Shown: piece after piece, positions 1 to 8,582 of the stretch
Layout of the letters: the number at the start of each line of letters is the position of its first letter
Position numbering within the stretch: position 1 is the stretch's first letter
Origin: Dyadobacter sp. CY261
GTDB lineage: Bacteria > Bacteroidota > Bacteroidia > Cytophagales > Spirosomataceae
NCBI RefSeq assembly: GCF_021440085.1
Contig: NZ_JAKCPW010000003.1
Coordinates: 496,001-560,000, forward strand
Direction: 5' to 3'
Length of the DNA: 64,000 bases
Made by a program: the position numbers and the translations under genes
The notes under the pieces: generated by a model
Told to the model about the DNA's origin: nothing
Databases searched by the model: none
The model's input: only the letters and a program-made list of their open reading frames with translations

Positions 1-4
1 TACC

Positions 5-2455
5 ATGACCATGAACATATTGACGCCCCCCGAGGCTATTCCCGATACACGGCACGTTTGCTACCACTGCGGCGAGGATTGCCGCGATGAGGTACTGCAT
101 TCCGACGCCCATGATTTTTGCTGCGAAGGCTGTATGACGGTGTACGGCCTGCTGAAAGACAGTGACCTTTGCCAATATTACGCCATCGAAGGCGCGCAGG
201 GCATTTCACCCGACTCTTCATTTTACAAAGGCAAATACGACCACCTCGATCTGCCGGAGGTTTATGGTAGCATGATCGAATTCACGGATGGTCGCCTGAC
301 CACCGTTTACTGGTACCTCCCCAAAATGCATTGCAGCTCGTGCATCTGGCTGCTCGAACACCTTTACAGGCTCAATCCGGCGGTGCGGAGTTCTGTGGTC
401 AATTTCCCTGAGAAAAAAGTCAGGATCACTTTTAATGCCACGGCTCTGCGCCTGAGCGAGCTGGCGGCATTGCTGACGGGGATCGGGTATGAACCCTACC
501 TGAGCATGGATGACCTTTCGGGCAAAAAGGCCAATAAATGGAACCGCACGCGTCTCTACAAGATCGGTATCGCGGGCTTTGCATTCGGGAACATCATGAT
601 GCTCAGCTTTCCTGAATATTTTCATTTAGGCCAAAATACATCGGACCAGAACCTGCGGACACTTTTCGGTGCGCTCAACCTGGCATTGAGCCTACCGGTG
701 CTGTTTTATTGCGCGGCGGATTTCTACAAATCGGCCTGGTCGGCGCTGAAAGGGCGGTATTTGAATATCGACGCACCTATTGCCCTGGCATTGAGCTGCG
801 TTTTCCTGATCAGCCTATATCAGTTGGCGACACAAACCGGTCCCGGTTACCTCGATTCCTTTGCCGGAGCGGTATTTTTCATGTTGGTTGGCCGTTATTT
901 TCAGGATAAAACCTATGCGGGCGTTTCGTTCGACCGTGATTACAAATCCTATTTCCCCATTGCGATTTCTATCCTGGATAATGGCCAGGAAACCCGCAAA
1001 CCCATTACCGACCTGCAGAAAGGCGACCGGATGCTGGTCCGCAACGAGGAACTCATCCCGGCCGACGCTGTGCTACAAAGCCCGGTCGCGATGATCGATT
1101 ACAGTTTTGTTTCCGGCGAATCGCAGCCTATCGAAAGACGCAAGGGCGATACCATTTACGCCGGTGGCAAGCAGAAAGGCACCGCGATCGAGTTGGAGGT
1201 GCTGCGCGAAACTTCGCAAAGCTACCTAACCCAACTTTGGAACGACGAGGCATTTACACACGAGAAGGATGATGCCAACAAATCCCTCGCCGCACGTATT
1301 AACCGCTACTTTTCACTCACCGTGCTCGGTATTGCAGCGGTTACGTTTCTGATATGGTTTTTTGTATTTAAAAATCCCGAAACTGCATTCCTCGCATTCA
1401 CCACTACCCTGCTCGTAGCCTGCCCCTGCGCATTACTGCTTTCATCAACATTCACGAACGGGAACCTGTTGAGCGTTTTCAGTCGCAATCGTTTCTACCC
1501 GAAAAATGCGCACAGCATTGAAAGACTGGCACAAATCAACGCGGTGGTTTTTGACAAAACAGGCACCATTACCTTGCCCGACGATGCCGAAATCAATTTT
1601 ACAGGTGCCCCTTCGACGCGGGAAGAGCTGGTGATGACCAAATCGCTGGTAGGACAATCCTCGCATCCGCTGAGCCGGTTGCTGGCAAAGCATTTGGCAG
1701 ATGTTCCGGCCAGCCGGCGCGTGCTGAGTGGATTTTCTGAAATCAGCGGCAAAGGAATGATGGCTCAATGGGGCCTGCGGACTGTAAAGGCAGGCTCTGC
1801 TAGCTGGGTCGGTGCAAATGCTGCCGAAAATCCCGAACAACAATCGAGCCGCGTGTATGTGGCGATTGATGACATTGTGAAAGGATATTTCACGATCCGC
1901 AGCAAATACCGGCCCGAGTTACCGGAAACGCTTGCCACATTACGCAAGGCGGGCATTCGCACCTACCTGCTTTCCGGCGACCGGCCTACCGACCTTGACG
2001 TGCTCAACCCGCTTTTCGGCCAGAATGCATTGCTTTTATTTAACCAAAAACCCGAACAAAAACTGGATTTCGTCCGCGACCTTCAACAGAAGGGCAGCCA
2101 CGTACTCATGGTCGGCGACGGGCTGAACGACGCCGGGGCATTGCGCCAGAGCGATGTCGGGCTGGCCGTTTCCGACGATATCAACAACTTTTCGCCTTCT
2201 TGTGATGCGATTGTAGAAGGCAGTCAGCTCAGCTTACTGCCCGGTTATATTTCCCTCGCACGCAGTGGCCAGCGCATTATCCGGCAGAGCTTTGCCATTT
2301 CATTAATCTACAACATCCTGGGCTTGTCGTTCGCGGTCACAGGGCACCTGTCGCCGGTCATTGCGGCGATTCTGATGCCGGTCAGCTCCATCACCATTGT
2401 GGCTTTTACGACGCTCGCGAGTAATGCGGCAGCCAAACGATACCTGAAAAACTGA
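5..2455 (+). CDS. ccoI: Copper-translocating P1B-type ATPase for cbb3 oxidase assembly (CcoI/FixI)
   Basis: This 816-residue inner-membrane P-type ATPase is expected to export or deliver copper for maturation of the cbb3 oxidase encoded next to it. The N-terminus has a Cys-rich metal-binding segment (CYHCGEDC then FCCEGC, residues about 19-45), followed by an HMA domain with CSSC. The transmembrane CPC motif is at Cys473-Pro-Cys475, the phosphorylated Asp517 lies in DKTGTIT, and a GDGLNDA hinge motif is near residue 702. The gene may start at the ATG at 5 or 11, and what lies upstream is outside the window. Placement directly before ccoS and ccoNO supports CcoI over a general copper exporter. 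Confidence 0.93.
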   Translation: MTMNILTPPEAIPDTRHVCYHCGEDCRDEVLHSDAHDFCCEGCMTVYGLLKDSDLCQYYAIEGAQGISPDSSFYKGKYDHLDLPEVYGSMIEFTDGRLTTVYWYLPKMHCSSCIWLLEHLYRLNPAVRSSVVNFPEKKVRITFNATALRLSELAALLTGIGYEPYLSMDDLSGKKANKWNRTRLYKIGIAGFAFGNIMMLSFPEYFHLGQNTSDQNLRTLFGALNLALSLPVLFYCAADFYKSAWSALKGRYLNIDAPIALALSCVFLISLYQLATQTGPGYLDSFAGAVFFMLVGRYFQDKTYAGVSFDRDYKSYFPIAISILDNGQETRKPITDLQKGDRMLVRNEELIPADAVLQSPVAMIDYSFVSGESQPIERRKGDTIYAGGKQKGTAIELEVLRETSQSYLTQLWNDEAFTHEKDDANKSLAARINRYFSLTVLGIAAVTFLIWFFVFKNPETAFLAFTTTLLVACPCALLLSSTFTNGNLLSVFSRNRFYPKNAHSIERLAQINAVVFDKTGTITLPDDAEINFTGAPSTREELVMTKSLVGQSSHPLSRLLAKHLADVPASRRVLSGFSEISGKGMMAQWGLRTVKAGSASWVGANAAENPEQQSSRVYVAIDDIVKGYFTIRSKYRPELPETLATLRKAGIRTYLLSGDRPTDLDVLNPLFGQNALLLFNQKPEQKLDFVRDLQQKGSHVLMVGDGLNDAGALRQSDVGLAVSDDINNFSPSCDAIVEGSQLSLLPGYISLARSGQRIIRQSFAISLIYNILGLSFAVTGHLSPVIAAILMPVSSITIVAFTTLASNAAAKRYLKN

Positions 2456-2472
2456 CCAATGTCATAAACCGG

Positions 2473-2518
2473 ACTTAGTGGTTGTCATGCTTTGCCAGCC
2501 ATGCCACAGGTAGTTTTG
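2473..2518 (+). promoter_or_regulatory. Promoter with CRP/FNR-like half-site upstream of ccoS
   Basis: A perfect -7 element TAGTTTTG lies at 2511-2518. Exactly 38 bp upstream of its first base begins ACTTAG-N6-TCATGC (2473-2490). Its right half matches the right half of the perfect hemN palindrome at the same distance from the same -7 element, while its left half is degenerate. The sequence GGTAGTTTTGA is identical at both promoters. Co-control of the oxidase genes and hemN by one CRP/FNR-family regulator is inferred. Confidence 0.55.
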
Positions 2519-2550
2519 ACCTATCAAAATCACCTAACTCGATCCTCATC

Positions 2551-2709
2551 ATGAGCGCATTATATCTGCTGATCATCGCCAGTTTGCTGGTGGCGCTGGG
2601 ATTCCTGGGCGCGTTTATCTGGTCGGTCCGGAAGGGGCATTATGACGACGATTACACGCCTTCGGTGCGCATCCTGCTGGATGATTCCGAAAAGAACACC
2701 GCTAACTGA
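2551..2709 (+). CDS. ccoS: cbb3 oxidase maturation protein CcoS
   Basis: This is a small 52-residue single-pass membrane protein needed in other bacteria for cofactor insertion into the cbb3 oxidase. The ATG at 2551 gives a protein opening with a hydrophobic helix (MSALYLLIIASLLVALGF) followed by the typical W..RKGHYDDDYTPS segment. A longer frame beginning at 2482 is unlikely because the -7 element at 2511-2518 lies inside it. The gene sits between ccoI and ccoNO, the usual CcoS position in Bacteroidota, and is probably the first gene of the transcript that contains the oxidase. Confidence 0.88.
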   Translation: MSALYLLIIASLLVALGFLGAFIWSVRKGHYDDDYTPSVRILLDDSEKNTAN

Positions 2710-2754
2710 CGCCACTCACCTGAACTGATTTTTACCATTTATCTCCACCAAGTT

Positions 2755-4899
2755 ATGTCAAACGTTCCCCATCCCGACCTCGCCTCTGTTGAGTTGGATG
2801 AATTTCAATATGACAACCGCATTGTCCGGGACTTCGCCATCGCTACCATCCTCTTTGGGCTCATTGGCATGCTTGTGGGCTTGCTCGCCGCATTGCAGCT
2901 GGTTTTTCCGAACCTGAATTTCGACCTGCCGTTCCTGACATTCAGCCGCATCAGGCCGTTGCACACCAACGCAGTGATCTTTGCATTTGTCGGAAACGGC
3001 TTTTTCACCGGTTTGTATTACTCCGTTCCGCGCGTGCTGCGTACGCCCATCTGGAGTCCTGTCCTGAGCCGCTTCCATTTCTGGGCATGGCAGGCCATTA
3101 TCCTTGGTGCGGCCATTTCTCTGCCAATGGGTTTCACTACTTCCAAAGAATACGCGGAGCTGGAATGGCCTTTCGACATCGCGATCGCGGTGGTGTGGGT
3201 TTCCGCACTGGTCAATATTATCATGACGACCATCAACCGCCGCGTGGAGCACATTTATGCCGCCGTGTGGTTCTACATTGCCTCATTCGTGACCGTCGCG
3301 ATGCTTCACGTGGTCAACAGCATCGAGCTGCCGATCTCTTTCATGAAAAGTTACTCGGTATATGCAGGCGTGCAGGACGCGCTGGTGCAATGGTGGTACG
3401 GACATAATGCCGTGGCATTCTTTCTTACAACCCCGTATTTGGGTTTGATGTATTACTTTTTGCCCAAAGCAGCCAATCGGCCCATTTATTCATACAGGCT
3501 CTCCATTGTGCACTTTTGGGCGCTGATCTTCCTGTACATCTGGGCCGGCCCGCACCATTTGCTGTATACCGCATTGCCAGAATGGGCGCAGACGCTCGGT
3601 ACCGTGTTCTCGGTAATGCTCATCGCGCCGTCGTGGGGTGGTATGATGAACGGACTGATGACATTGCGCGGCGCCTGGGACAAGGTTCGCGAAGACGTGG
3701 TACTGAAATTCATGGTGGTGGCGATTACCGCTTACGGTATGGCTACCTTCGAAGGACCGATGCTTTCACTCAAAAACGTGAACGCCATTGCCCACTACAC
3801 CGACTGGATCGTGGCACACGTGCACGTGGGTGCGCTGGGCTGGAACGGCTTCCTCACTTTTGGCATTTTGTACTGGCTTTTCCCCCGCCTATATAACCGA
3901 CCGTTATACTCCACCAAAGCCGCCAACTTCCACTTCTGGATCGGTACGTTGGGTATTCTCTTTTATACTATCCCAATGTATTGGGCTGGCTGGGTGCAAA
4001 GCTCGATGTGGAAGGAGTTTACGCAGGAAGGGCTTTTGAAATACCCTAACTTCCTTGAAACCGTCACGGCCCTTAAACCGCTCTATTTCCTCCGTAGTGT
4101 AGGTGGCACATTGTACCTGGTTGGTTTTGTAGTAATGATCTACAATCTCTGGATGACCGCCCTGAAAGGCAAGCTCGTACCCACCGAAACCGCCAAAGCC
4201 ATGCCGCTGAATGCCATCTGGCACGCTGAGAAAAGCGAATACTGGCACCGCCGCCTCCTGGAACGCAAGCCATTGGCATTGACAATCTTCTCTCTAGTAG
4301 CCGTCGCGATCGGCGGGATGATCGAAATGATCCCGACATTCCTGGTCGAATCCAATGTGCCTACCATTGCCAGCGTGAAGCCTTACACGCCATTGGAATT
4401 GCAGGGGCGGGATATTTACGTCCGTGAGGGCTGCTATGTGTGCCATACCCAGATGATCCGTCCGTTCCGGTCCGAGATTGAGCGTTTTGGGGAGTATTCC
4501 AAATCGGGCGAGTTTGTGTATGACCACCCGCACCAATGGGGCTCCAAACGCACCGGCCCTGATTTACACCGCATAGGCGGCAAATACCCCGACTCCTGGC
4601 ATTACAACCACATGGAAGATCCTACCTCCATGTCGCCCAGTTCCATTATGCCGCGCTATGGCTGGCTACTCGAAAATGATCTGGATACGGCCACGACGAA
4701 AGCTAAAATCAAGGCGATGCAAACATTGGGTGTGCCTTATGAAAAAGGGTACGAGCATCAGGCCAATGCGGATCTCGTGAAACAGGAAAAGGAAATCCAG
4801 GAACGCTTGAAGCAAAGCGGCATCAAAACCGCCGCCAACAAAGAGATCATCGCCCTGATCGCCTACATGCAAAGAATGGGAACTGATATTAGAAAATGA
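2755..4899 (+). CDS. ccoNO: cbb3-type cytochrome c oxidase, fused subunits I and II (CcoN-CcoO)
   Basis: This 714-residue fusion joins the catalytic haem-copper subunit CcoN (residues about 1-490) with the monohaem cytochrome c subunit CcoO (about 510-714). The N-terminal part is a multi-helix membrane protein with the conserved His-rich helices, for example WWYGHNAVAFFL and AHVHVGALGWNGF. The CcoO part has its haem c site CYVCH at residues 560-564, followed by QMIRPF and a possible axial Met near IMPRYGWL. The fusion reduces O2 to water with very high affinity at the inner membrane. Such fused CcoNO proteins are common in Bacteroidota. Confidence 0.95.
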   Translation: MSNVPHPDLASVELDEFQYDNRIVRDFAIATILFGLIGMLVGLLAALQLVFPNLNFDLPFLTFSRIRPLHTNAVIFAFVGNGFFTGLYYSVPRVLRTPIWSPVLSRFHFWAWQAIILGAAISLPMGFTTSKEYAELEWPFDIAIAVVWVSALVNIIMTTINRRVEHIYAAVWFYIASFVTVAMLHVVNSIELPISFMKSYSVYAGVQDALVQWWYGHNAVAFFLTTPYLGLMYYFLPKAANRPIYSYRLSIVHFWALIFLYIWAGPHHLLYTALPEWAQTLGTVFSVMLIAPSWGGMMNGLMTLRGAWDKVREDVVLKFMVVAITAYGMATFEGPMLSLKNVNAIAHYTDWIVAHVHVGALGWNGFLTFGILYWLFPRLYNRPLYSTKAANFHFWIGTLGILFYTIPMYWAGWVQSSMWKEFTQEGLLKYPNFLETVTALKPLYFLRSVGGTLYLVGFVVMIYNLWMTALKGKLVPTETAKAMPLNAIWHAEKSEYWHRRLLERKPLALTIFSLVAVAIGGMIEMIPTFLVESNVPTIASVKPYTPLELQGRDIYVREGCYVCHTQMIRPFRSEIERFGEYSKSGEFVYDHPHQWGSKRTGPDLHRIGGKYPDSWHYNHMEDPTSMSPSSIMPRYGWLLENDLDTATTKAKIKAMQTLGVPYEKGYEHQANADLVKQEKEIQERLKQSGIKTAANKEIIALIAYMQRMGTDIRK

Positions 4900-4903
4900 G
4901 TGA

Positions 4904-5950
4904 ATGAGTCATTCAAAATTAACCTCTATGAAATTCCGGAATTACCTCGAAACCATCGCTGGGGTCGGCATTTACCCCCTCATATCCTTGCTGATTTTCT
5001 TTGTCTTCTTCGTCGGCCTGCTCATTTATGTGTGGGGTTTAGATCAAAAGAAGCTTGACAAAATGAGCAGCATTCCCTTAAATGACGGCATTAGCGGGAA
5101 AGCATTGCTGTCGTTGATTACCCTCGCTTGTTTCGCATTACCCGCATCAGCCCAGGAAACGACCGAAAAAATACGCGCTGTGAGCGAACTGGATTTGATC
5201 CTTTATGTGGTGCTGGCTGCATTGGTTTTCATCATTATCCAGCTGGCAATCCTGCTCACGTCGGCGATGCATGTGTTGAACAAAACGGCGCAGGCGTCCA
5301 AGGCCGAGCCTACGCACGTTTTCAGCGCGCATTGGTGGAAAAAATTCAGGGGCATTGGCGTCGCATTGCATGACGAAAAGCAAATCCTGATCGACGGCCA
5401 CGACTACGACGGCATTCAGGAGCTCGACAACCGTATGCCGCCCTGGCTGCAATTTTTGTTCTATACGACCATCTTCTTCGCGGTGGTTTACGCCGCGGTG
5501 TATTTCGGCGGGATAGGCGATTTGCAGATCGCCGAGCTCGACAAGGAAATTGCCATCGCGGAAGCCGACAAAAAAGCATATATGGAAAAAGTAGGCGCGA
5601 GCATGGACGAAAACTCCGTAACGCTGCTTACCGAAAAGGTAGGCGTGGAAGCTGGAATGAAAATCTTCCAGGAAAAATGTACCGCCTGTCACGGGACCGA
5701 GGGCGGCGGCTCAGTAGGCCCTAACCTCACCGATGATTATTGGTTGCACGGCGGAGGCATTCATGATGTGTTCAAAGTGATCAAATATGGTGTACCTGAA
5801 AAGGGAATGATCTCCTGGGAAAAACAACTCTCCCCCACCGACATCCAGAAGGTAGCAAGTTTTGTGCTCTCCCTCAAAGGCACCAAACCCACTAATGCCA
5901 AAGAGCCGCAAGGCGACCTGGTAAGCGATGCGACAGTGGCCACGAAATAA
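4904..5950 (+). CDS. ccoP: cbb3 oxidase CcoP-type cytochrome c subunit with CcoQ-like N-terminal extension
   Basis: This 348-residue protein begins 4 bp after the ccoNO stop. Residues about 9-55 form a CcoQ-like hydrophobic segment (IYPLISLLIFFVFFVGLL, then YVWGLDQKKLD). A second hydrophobic stretch ending in a signal-like PASAQ follows, then a CcoP N-terminal domain with membrane helices, and finally one cytochrome c domain with haem site CTACH at residues 259-263. Classical CcoP carries two haems c, but this protein shows only one CxxCH. An alternative start is the ATG at 4928. The CcoQ-CcoP fusion is read from the sequence; its effect on electron transfer is unknown. Confidence 0.88.
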   Translation: MSHSKLTSMKFRNYLETIAGVGIYPLISLLIFFVFFVGLLIYVWGLDQKKLDKMSSIPLNDGISGKALLSLITLACFALPASAQETTEKIRAVSELDLILYVVLAALVFIIIQLAILLTSAMHVLNKTAQASKAEPTHVFSAHWWKKFRGIGVALHDEKQILIDGHDYDGIQELDNRMPPWLQFLFYTTIFFAVVYAAVYFGGIGDLQIAELDKEIAIAEADKKAYMEKVGASMDENSVTLLTEKVGVEAGMKIFQEKCTACHGTEGGGSVGPNLTDDYWLHGGGIHDVFKVIKYGVPEKGMISWEKQLSPTDIQKVASFVLSLKGTKPTNAKEPQGDLVSDATVATK

Positions 5951-5957
5951 GTAAATT

Positions 5958-7307
5958 ATGAAAGCGAATACTGAAACACGGCCCCTTTATCCGCAACGCC
6001 CCATGGGCAAATGGCATAACCGCCGTGTGGCATTCAGCACAGCCATCATAGCGCTGCTGTTCGTCGTTCCGTTCATCCGGATCGACGGGCAGCAGCTCGT
6101 GTTGCTGAATGTGCTGGAAAGAAAATTCATCATTTTCGGTGTTTTCATCGGCCCACAGGATTACTGGTTGTTCGGGCTTTCGATGCTATCCTTCTTTGTG
6201 TTTATCGTCCTATTCACGACGGTTTTCGGCCGGTTATGGTGTGGCTGGGCTTGTCCGCAGACGGTTTTCATGGAAATGGTTTTCCGTAAAATCGAATATG
6301 CCATCGAAGGCGACGCCGGGAAACAGAAACTACTTGACAAAGCACCATGGACATCGGACAAAATCCTGAAAAAGGGTTTGAAATACACCCTTTTCCTCAT
6401 TGTCTCTTTCGCCATTGCCAACCTGCTACTGGCTTATGTATTGGGGGTTGATGAATTGTACAAAATCATTTCCGAACCCATTCAGGACCACATTGGCCTC
6501 TTTTCCGGTATTATTATTTTCACGGCCATATTCTACTGGAACTTCGCGTGGCTGCGTGAGCAGGCGTGCACGGTCGTATGCCCCTACGGACGCCTGCAAA
6601 GTGTGTTACTCGATCGTAACTCCATTAATGTAGCCTACGACTACGAACGCGGCGAGCCGAGAGGCAAGTTGCACAAGGGAACACACCGCCCGGAAGGTGA
6701 TTGTGTCAACTGTTTCCAATGTGTGTCTGTGTGTCCTACCGGCATCGACATCCGCAACGGTACTCAAATGGAATGCGTGAATTGCACGGCATGCATTGAT
6801 GCCTGCGATACAATAATGGACAAGGTTGGATTTGACAAAGGCCTGATCCGCTATACTTCTGAAAACGCTATTGTTAAAAAGACTACGAAAGTGATCACTC
6901 CGCGCACCTGGGGTTATGCGGCAGTGCTCGTGCTGCTCTGGTCGGCATTAGGCTTTGTGGTAGCAACGCGCACCGACACCCAGACCACTCTCTTCCGTGC
7001 ACCGGGCAGCCGCTACATCGAGAATGCCGACGGTACGGTCAGCAACCTCTATACCTTCAAAATATTTAATAAAACCAACAAAACCATAGTACCCTCCATC
7101 AGCCTCGACGCCCCGCACGGAAAGCTTCTGTTCGCCGGGTCACCGGACCTGACGCTAGAAGCTGCGGGGATGTCCGAGGGAACCGTGTTTGTGATCATCC
7201 AGAAATCAGAACTGAAAAGCCGTAAAACTGTGCTGAAACTATCGGTTTCACAGGGGAACCAGCGGCTCGAAAGCTTTGAAACTACTTTCATTGCGCCTGA
7301 GGAATAA
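5958..7307 (+). CDS. ccoG: Cytochrome c oxidase accessory protein CcoG (FixG/RdxA)
   Basis: This 449-residue membrane ferredoxin is thought to reduce Cu(II) for oxidase assembly. It has N-terminal transmembrane helices and a polyferredoxin core. Two 4Fe-4S cluster motifs use Cys249, 252, 255, 259 and Cys273, 276, 279, 283. An additional CGWACPQT motif lies near residue 95 and an ACTVVCPYGR motif near residue 200. The C-terminal domain is Ig-like, as is usual for the family. The gene starts 7 bp after ccoP and belongs to the same operon. Confidence 0.94.
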   Translation: MKANTETRPLYPQRPMGKWHNRRVAFSTAIIALLFVVPFIRIDGQQLVLLNVLERKFIIFGVFIGPQDYWLFGLSMLSFFVFIVLFTTVFGRLWCGWACPQTVFMEMVFRKIEYAIEGDAGKQKLLDKAPWTSDKILKKGLKYTLFLIVSFAIANLLLAYVLGVDELYKIISEPIQDHIGLFSGIIIFTAIFYWNFAWLREQACTVVCPYGRLQSVLLDRNSINVAYDYERGEPRGKLHKGTHRPEGDCVNCFQCVSVCPTGIDIRNGTQMECVNCTACIDACDTIMDKVGFDKGLIRYTSENAIVKKTTKVITPRTWGYAAVLVLLWSALGFVVATRTDTQTTLFRAPGSRYIENADGTVSNLYTFKIFNKTNKTIVPSISLDAPHGKLLFAGSPDLTLEAAGMSEGTVFVIIQKSELKSRKTVLKLSVSQGNQRLESFETTFIAPEE

Positions 7308-7331
7308 TGTATTAATCTGTTTTAAAACACT

Positions 7332-7790
7332 ATGAAAATCAACTGGAAAGCCCTAATTGCCGCTGTGTACGTCAGCTTTGTTTCGATGATCCTCGTGCTC
7401 GTTAGCATGAGTGCGGGGCAGAAAATCGACCTTGCGTCGGAAGATTATTATGAAGAAGAACTCAAATTCCAGGGCAAGATCGACAAAACGCAACGCGCCT
7501 CGCAACTCACCGAACCATTGTCGTGGACGGTCGCGGACAGTGGCTTGCAGATCCATTATCCGTCCACATTCGCAGATTCGGCTATTTCGGGTAAAATCAG
7601 CCTGTATTGCCCTTCCGACGACCGCAATGACCGCCAGTTTAGCATTCATTCAAGCTATCACGAACAGACAATCGCATTGTCCCAAATCCCCGTCGGCCGT
7701 TATAAAATTCAGGTCGACTGGAAAGGCGGCACCGAAACTTACTGGAATGAAGGCGTGGTCGTGATCGGAAACAAAACACGTTGGCCATGA
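7332..7790 (+). CDS. ccoH: FixH/CcoH family oxidase assembly protein
   Basis: This 152-residue protein has one N-terminal membrane helix (ALIAAVYVSFVSMILVLVSM) and an extracytoplasmic domain. It matches FixH/CcoH proteins by size, by topology, by the DYYEEELKFQGKID segment after the helix, and by its place between ccoG and a UreH-like gene. CcoH is a membrane-anchored assembly factor for the cbb3 complex in better-studied bacteria. Its stop codon overlaps the ATG of the next gene as ATGA, indicating translational coupling. Confidence 0.85.
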   Translation: MKINWKALIAAVYVSFVSMILVLVSMSAGQKIDLASEDYYEEELKFQGKIDKTQRASQLTEPLSWTVADSGLQIHYPSTFADSAISGKISLYCPSDDRNDRQFSIHSSYHEQTIALSQIPVGRYKIQVDWKGGTETYWNEGVVVIGNKTRWP

Positions 7791-8485
7791 TTACCGCGCT
7801 ACCTTACCTCGCTCTGACCATGGGACTGGTCAGCAGTTTTCATTGCGTAGGTATGTGCGGGCCTATCGCGCTCGCATTGCCTGTGCACAAGGGCACACGC
7901 GCACAGCAGATAACAGGCATACTGGCCTATAACGCGGGACGTGCGCTTACTTATGCAACGTTTGGAATACTCATAGGGACACTGGGCGCTTCGCTCGCGT
8001 GGCTGGGCGTACTCCGCTACGCATCCGTGGTGGTAGGCGTAACGATGCTAGGTTATGTGGTCTGGCCTGCCGGGTTGGGAGAGCGGCTGCATATGCCAAT
8101 GTTCTGGCAAAAAGCCATCGGCCGGGCGAAGCAAAAAATGGGCTTATACCTCAAAAAAAACGATTTACCCAGTATGCTCCTGCTGGGAATACTGAATGGT
8201 GCGATCCCCTGCGGCATGGTGTATATAGCACTGATGAGCTCCATTTCCACCGGAAGTTCCTGGGGCGGCGCGGTGTTTATGGCACTTTTCGGACTTGGTA
8301 CGATGCCTGCCATGCTTGCTTTGGGCATTGCACGCCAACAATTCACACCTGCATTGCGGACGCGCATACGTAAGCTGACGCCTCTACTGGTGGCGATCGC
8401 AGGTATCTGGCTCGTCGTGCGCGGCGTGATGACCACCTACCCAGATCATTCCAAGGAATCCGCAGGCATTACTACCTGCCGCTAA
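7787..8485 (+). CDS. UreH/TauE-SafE-like inner-membrane protein of the cbb3 locus
   Basis: This 232-residue protein with about six membrane helices belongs to the sulfite exporter TauE/SafE or DsbD-like (DsbD_2, UreH) group often found in cbb3 gene clusters. A conserved FHCVGMCGPIAL motif lies at about residues 18-30 and could bind metal or relay thiols. The ATG at 7787 overlaps the ccoH stop by 4 bp, so it is preferred over the TTG at 7781. Its location suggests a role in copper handling or redox support of oxidase assembly. The transported substrate cannot be read from the sequence. Confidence 0.8.
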   Translation: MITALPYLALTMGLVSSFHCVGMCGPIALALPVHKGTRAQQITGILAYNAGRALTYATFGILIGTLGASLAWLGVLRYASVVVGVTMLGYVVWPAGLGERLHMPMFWQKAIGRAKQKMGLYLKKNDLPSMLLLGILNGAIPCGMVYIALMSSISTGSSWGGAVFMALFGLGTMPAMLALGIARQQFTPALRTRIRKLTPLLVAIAGIWLVVRGVMTTYPDHSKESAGITTCR

Positions 8486-8507
8486 CGACCCCGAAAGTCT
8501 GTTTTTT

Positions 8508-8553
8508 ACATGACAAACATCATGTTTTTCACCTGCGCTCCTGGGTAGTTTTG
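8508..8553 (+). promoter_or_regulatory. hemN promoter with perfect CRP/FNR-type palindrome
   Basis: A perfect inverted repeat ACATGA-N6-TCATGT (8508-8525) has the TGA-N6-TCA core spacing of CRP/FNR-family sites. It lies upstream of a perfect -7 element TAGTTTTG (8546-8553). Its centre (8516.5) falls near -41.5 relative to an expected start around 8558, the class II activator position, and no TTTG -33 element is evident. The probable regulator is the receiver-CRP protein encoded at 11278-12342; this is inferred from proximity and family rules. Confidence 0.7.
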
Positions 8554-8582
8554 ATTGATCATCTACATCAAAACTTTGACCA

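Noticed and set aside
2482-2550. Longer start for CcoS
   Set aside because: The -7 element at 2511-2518 lies within it, and CcoS proteins start directly at the membrane helix.
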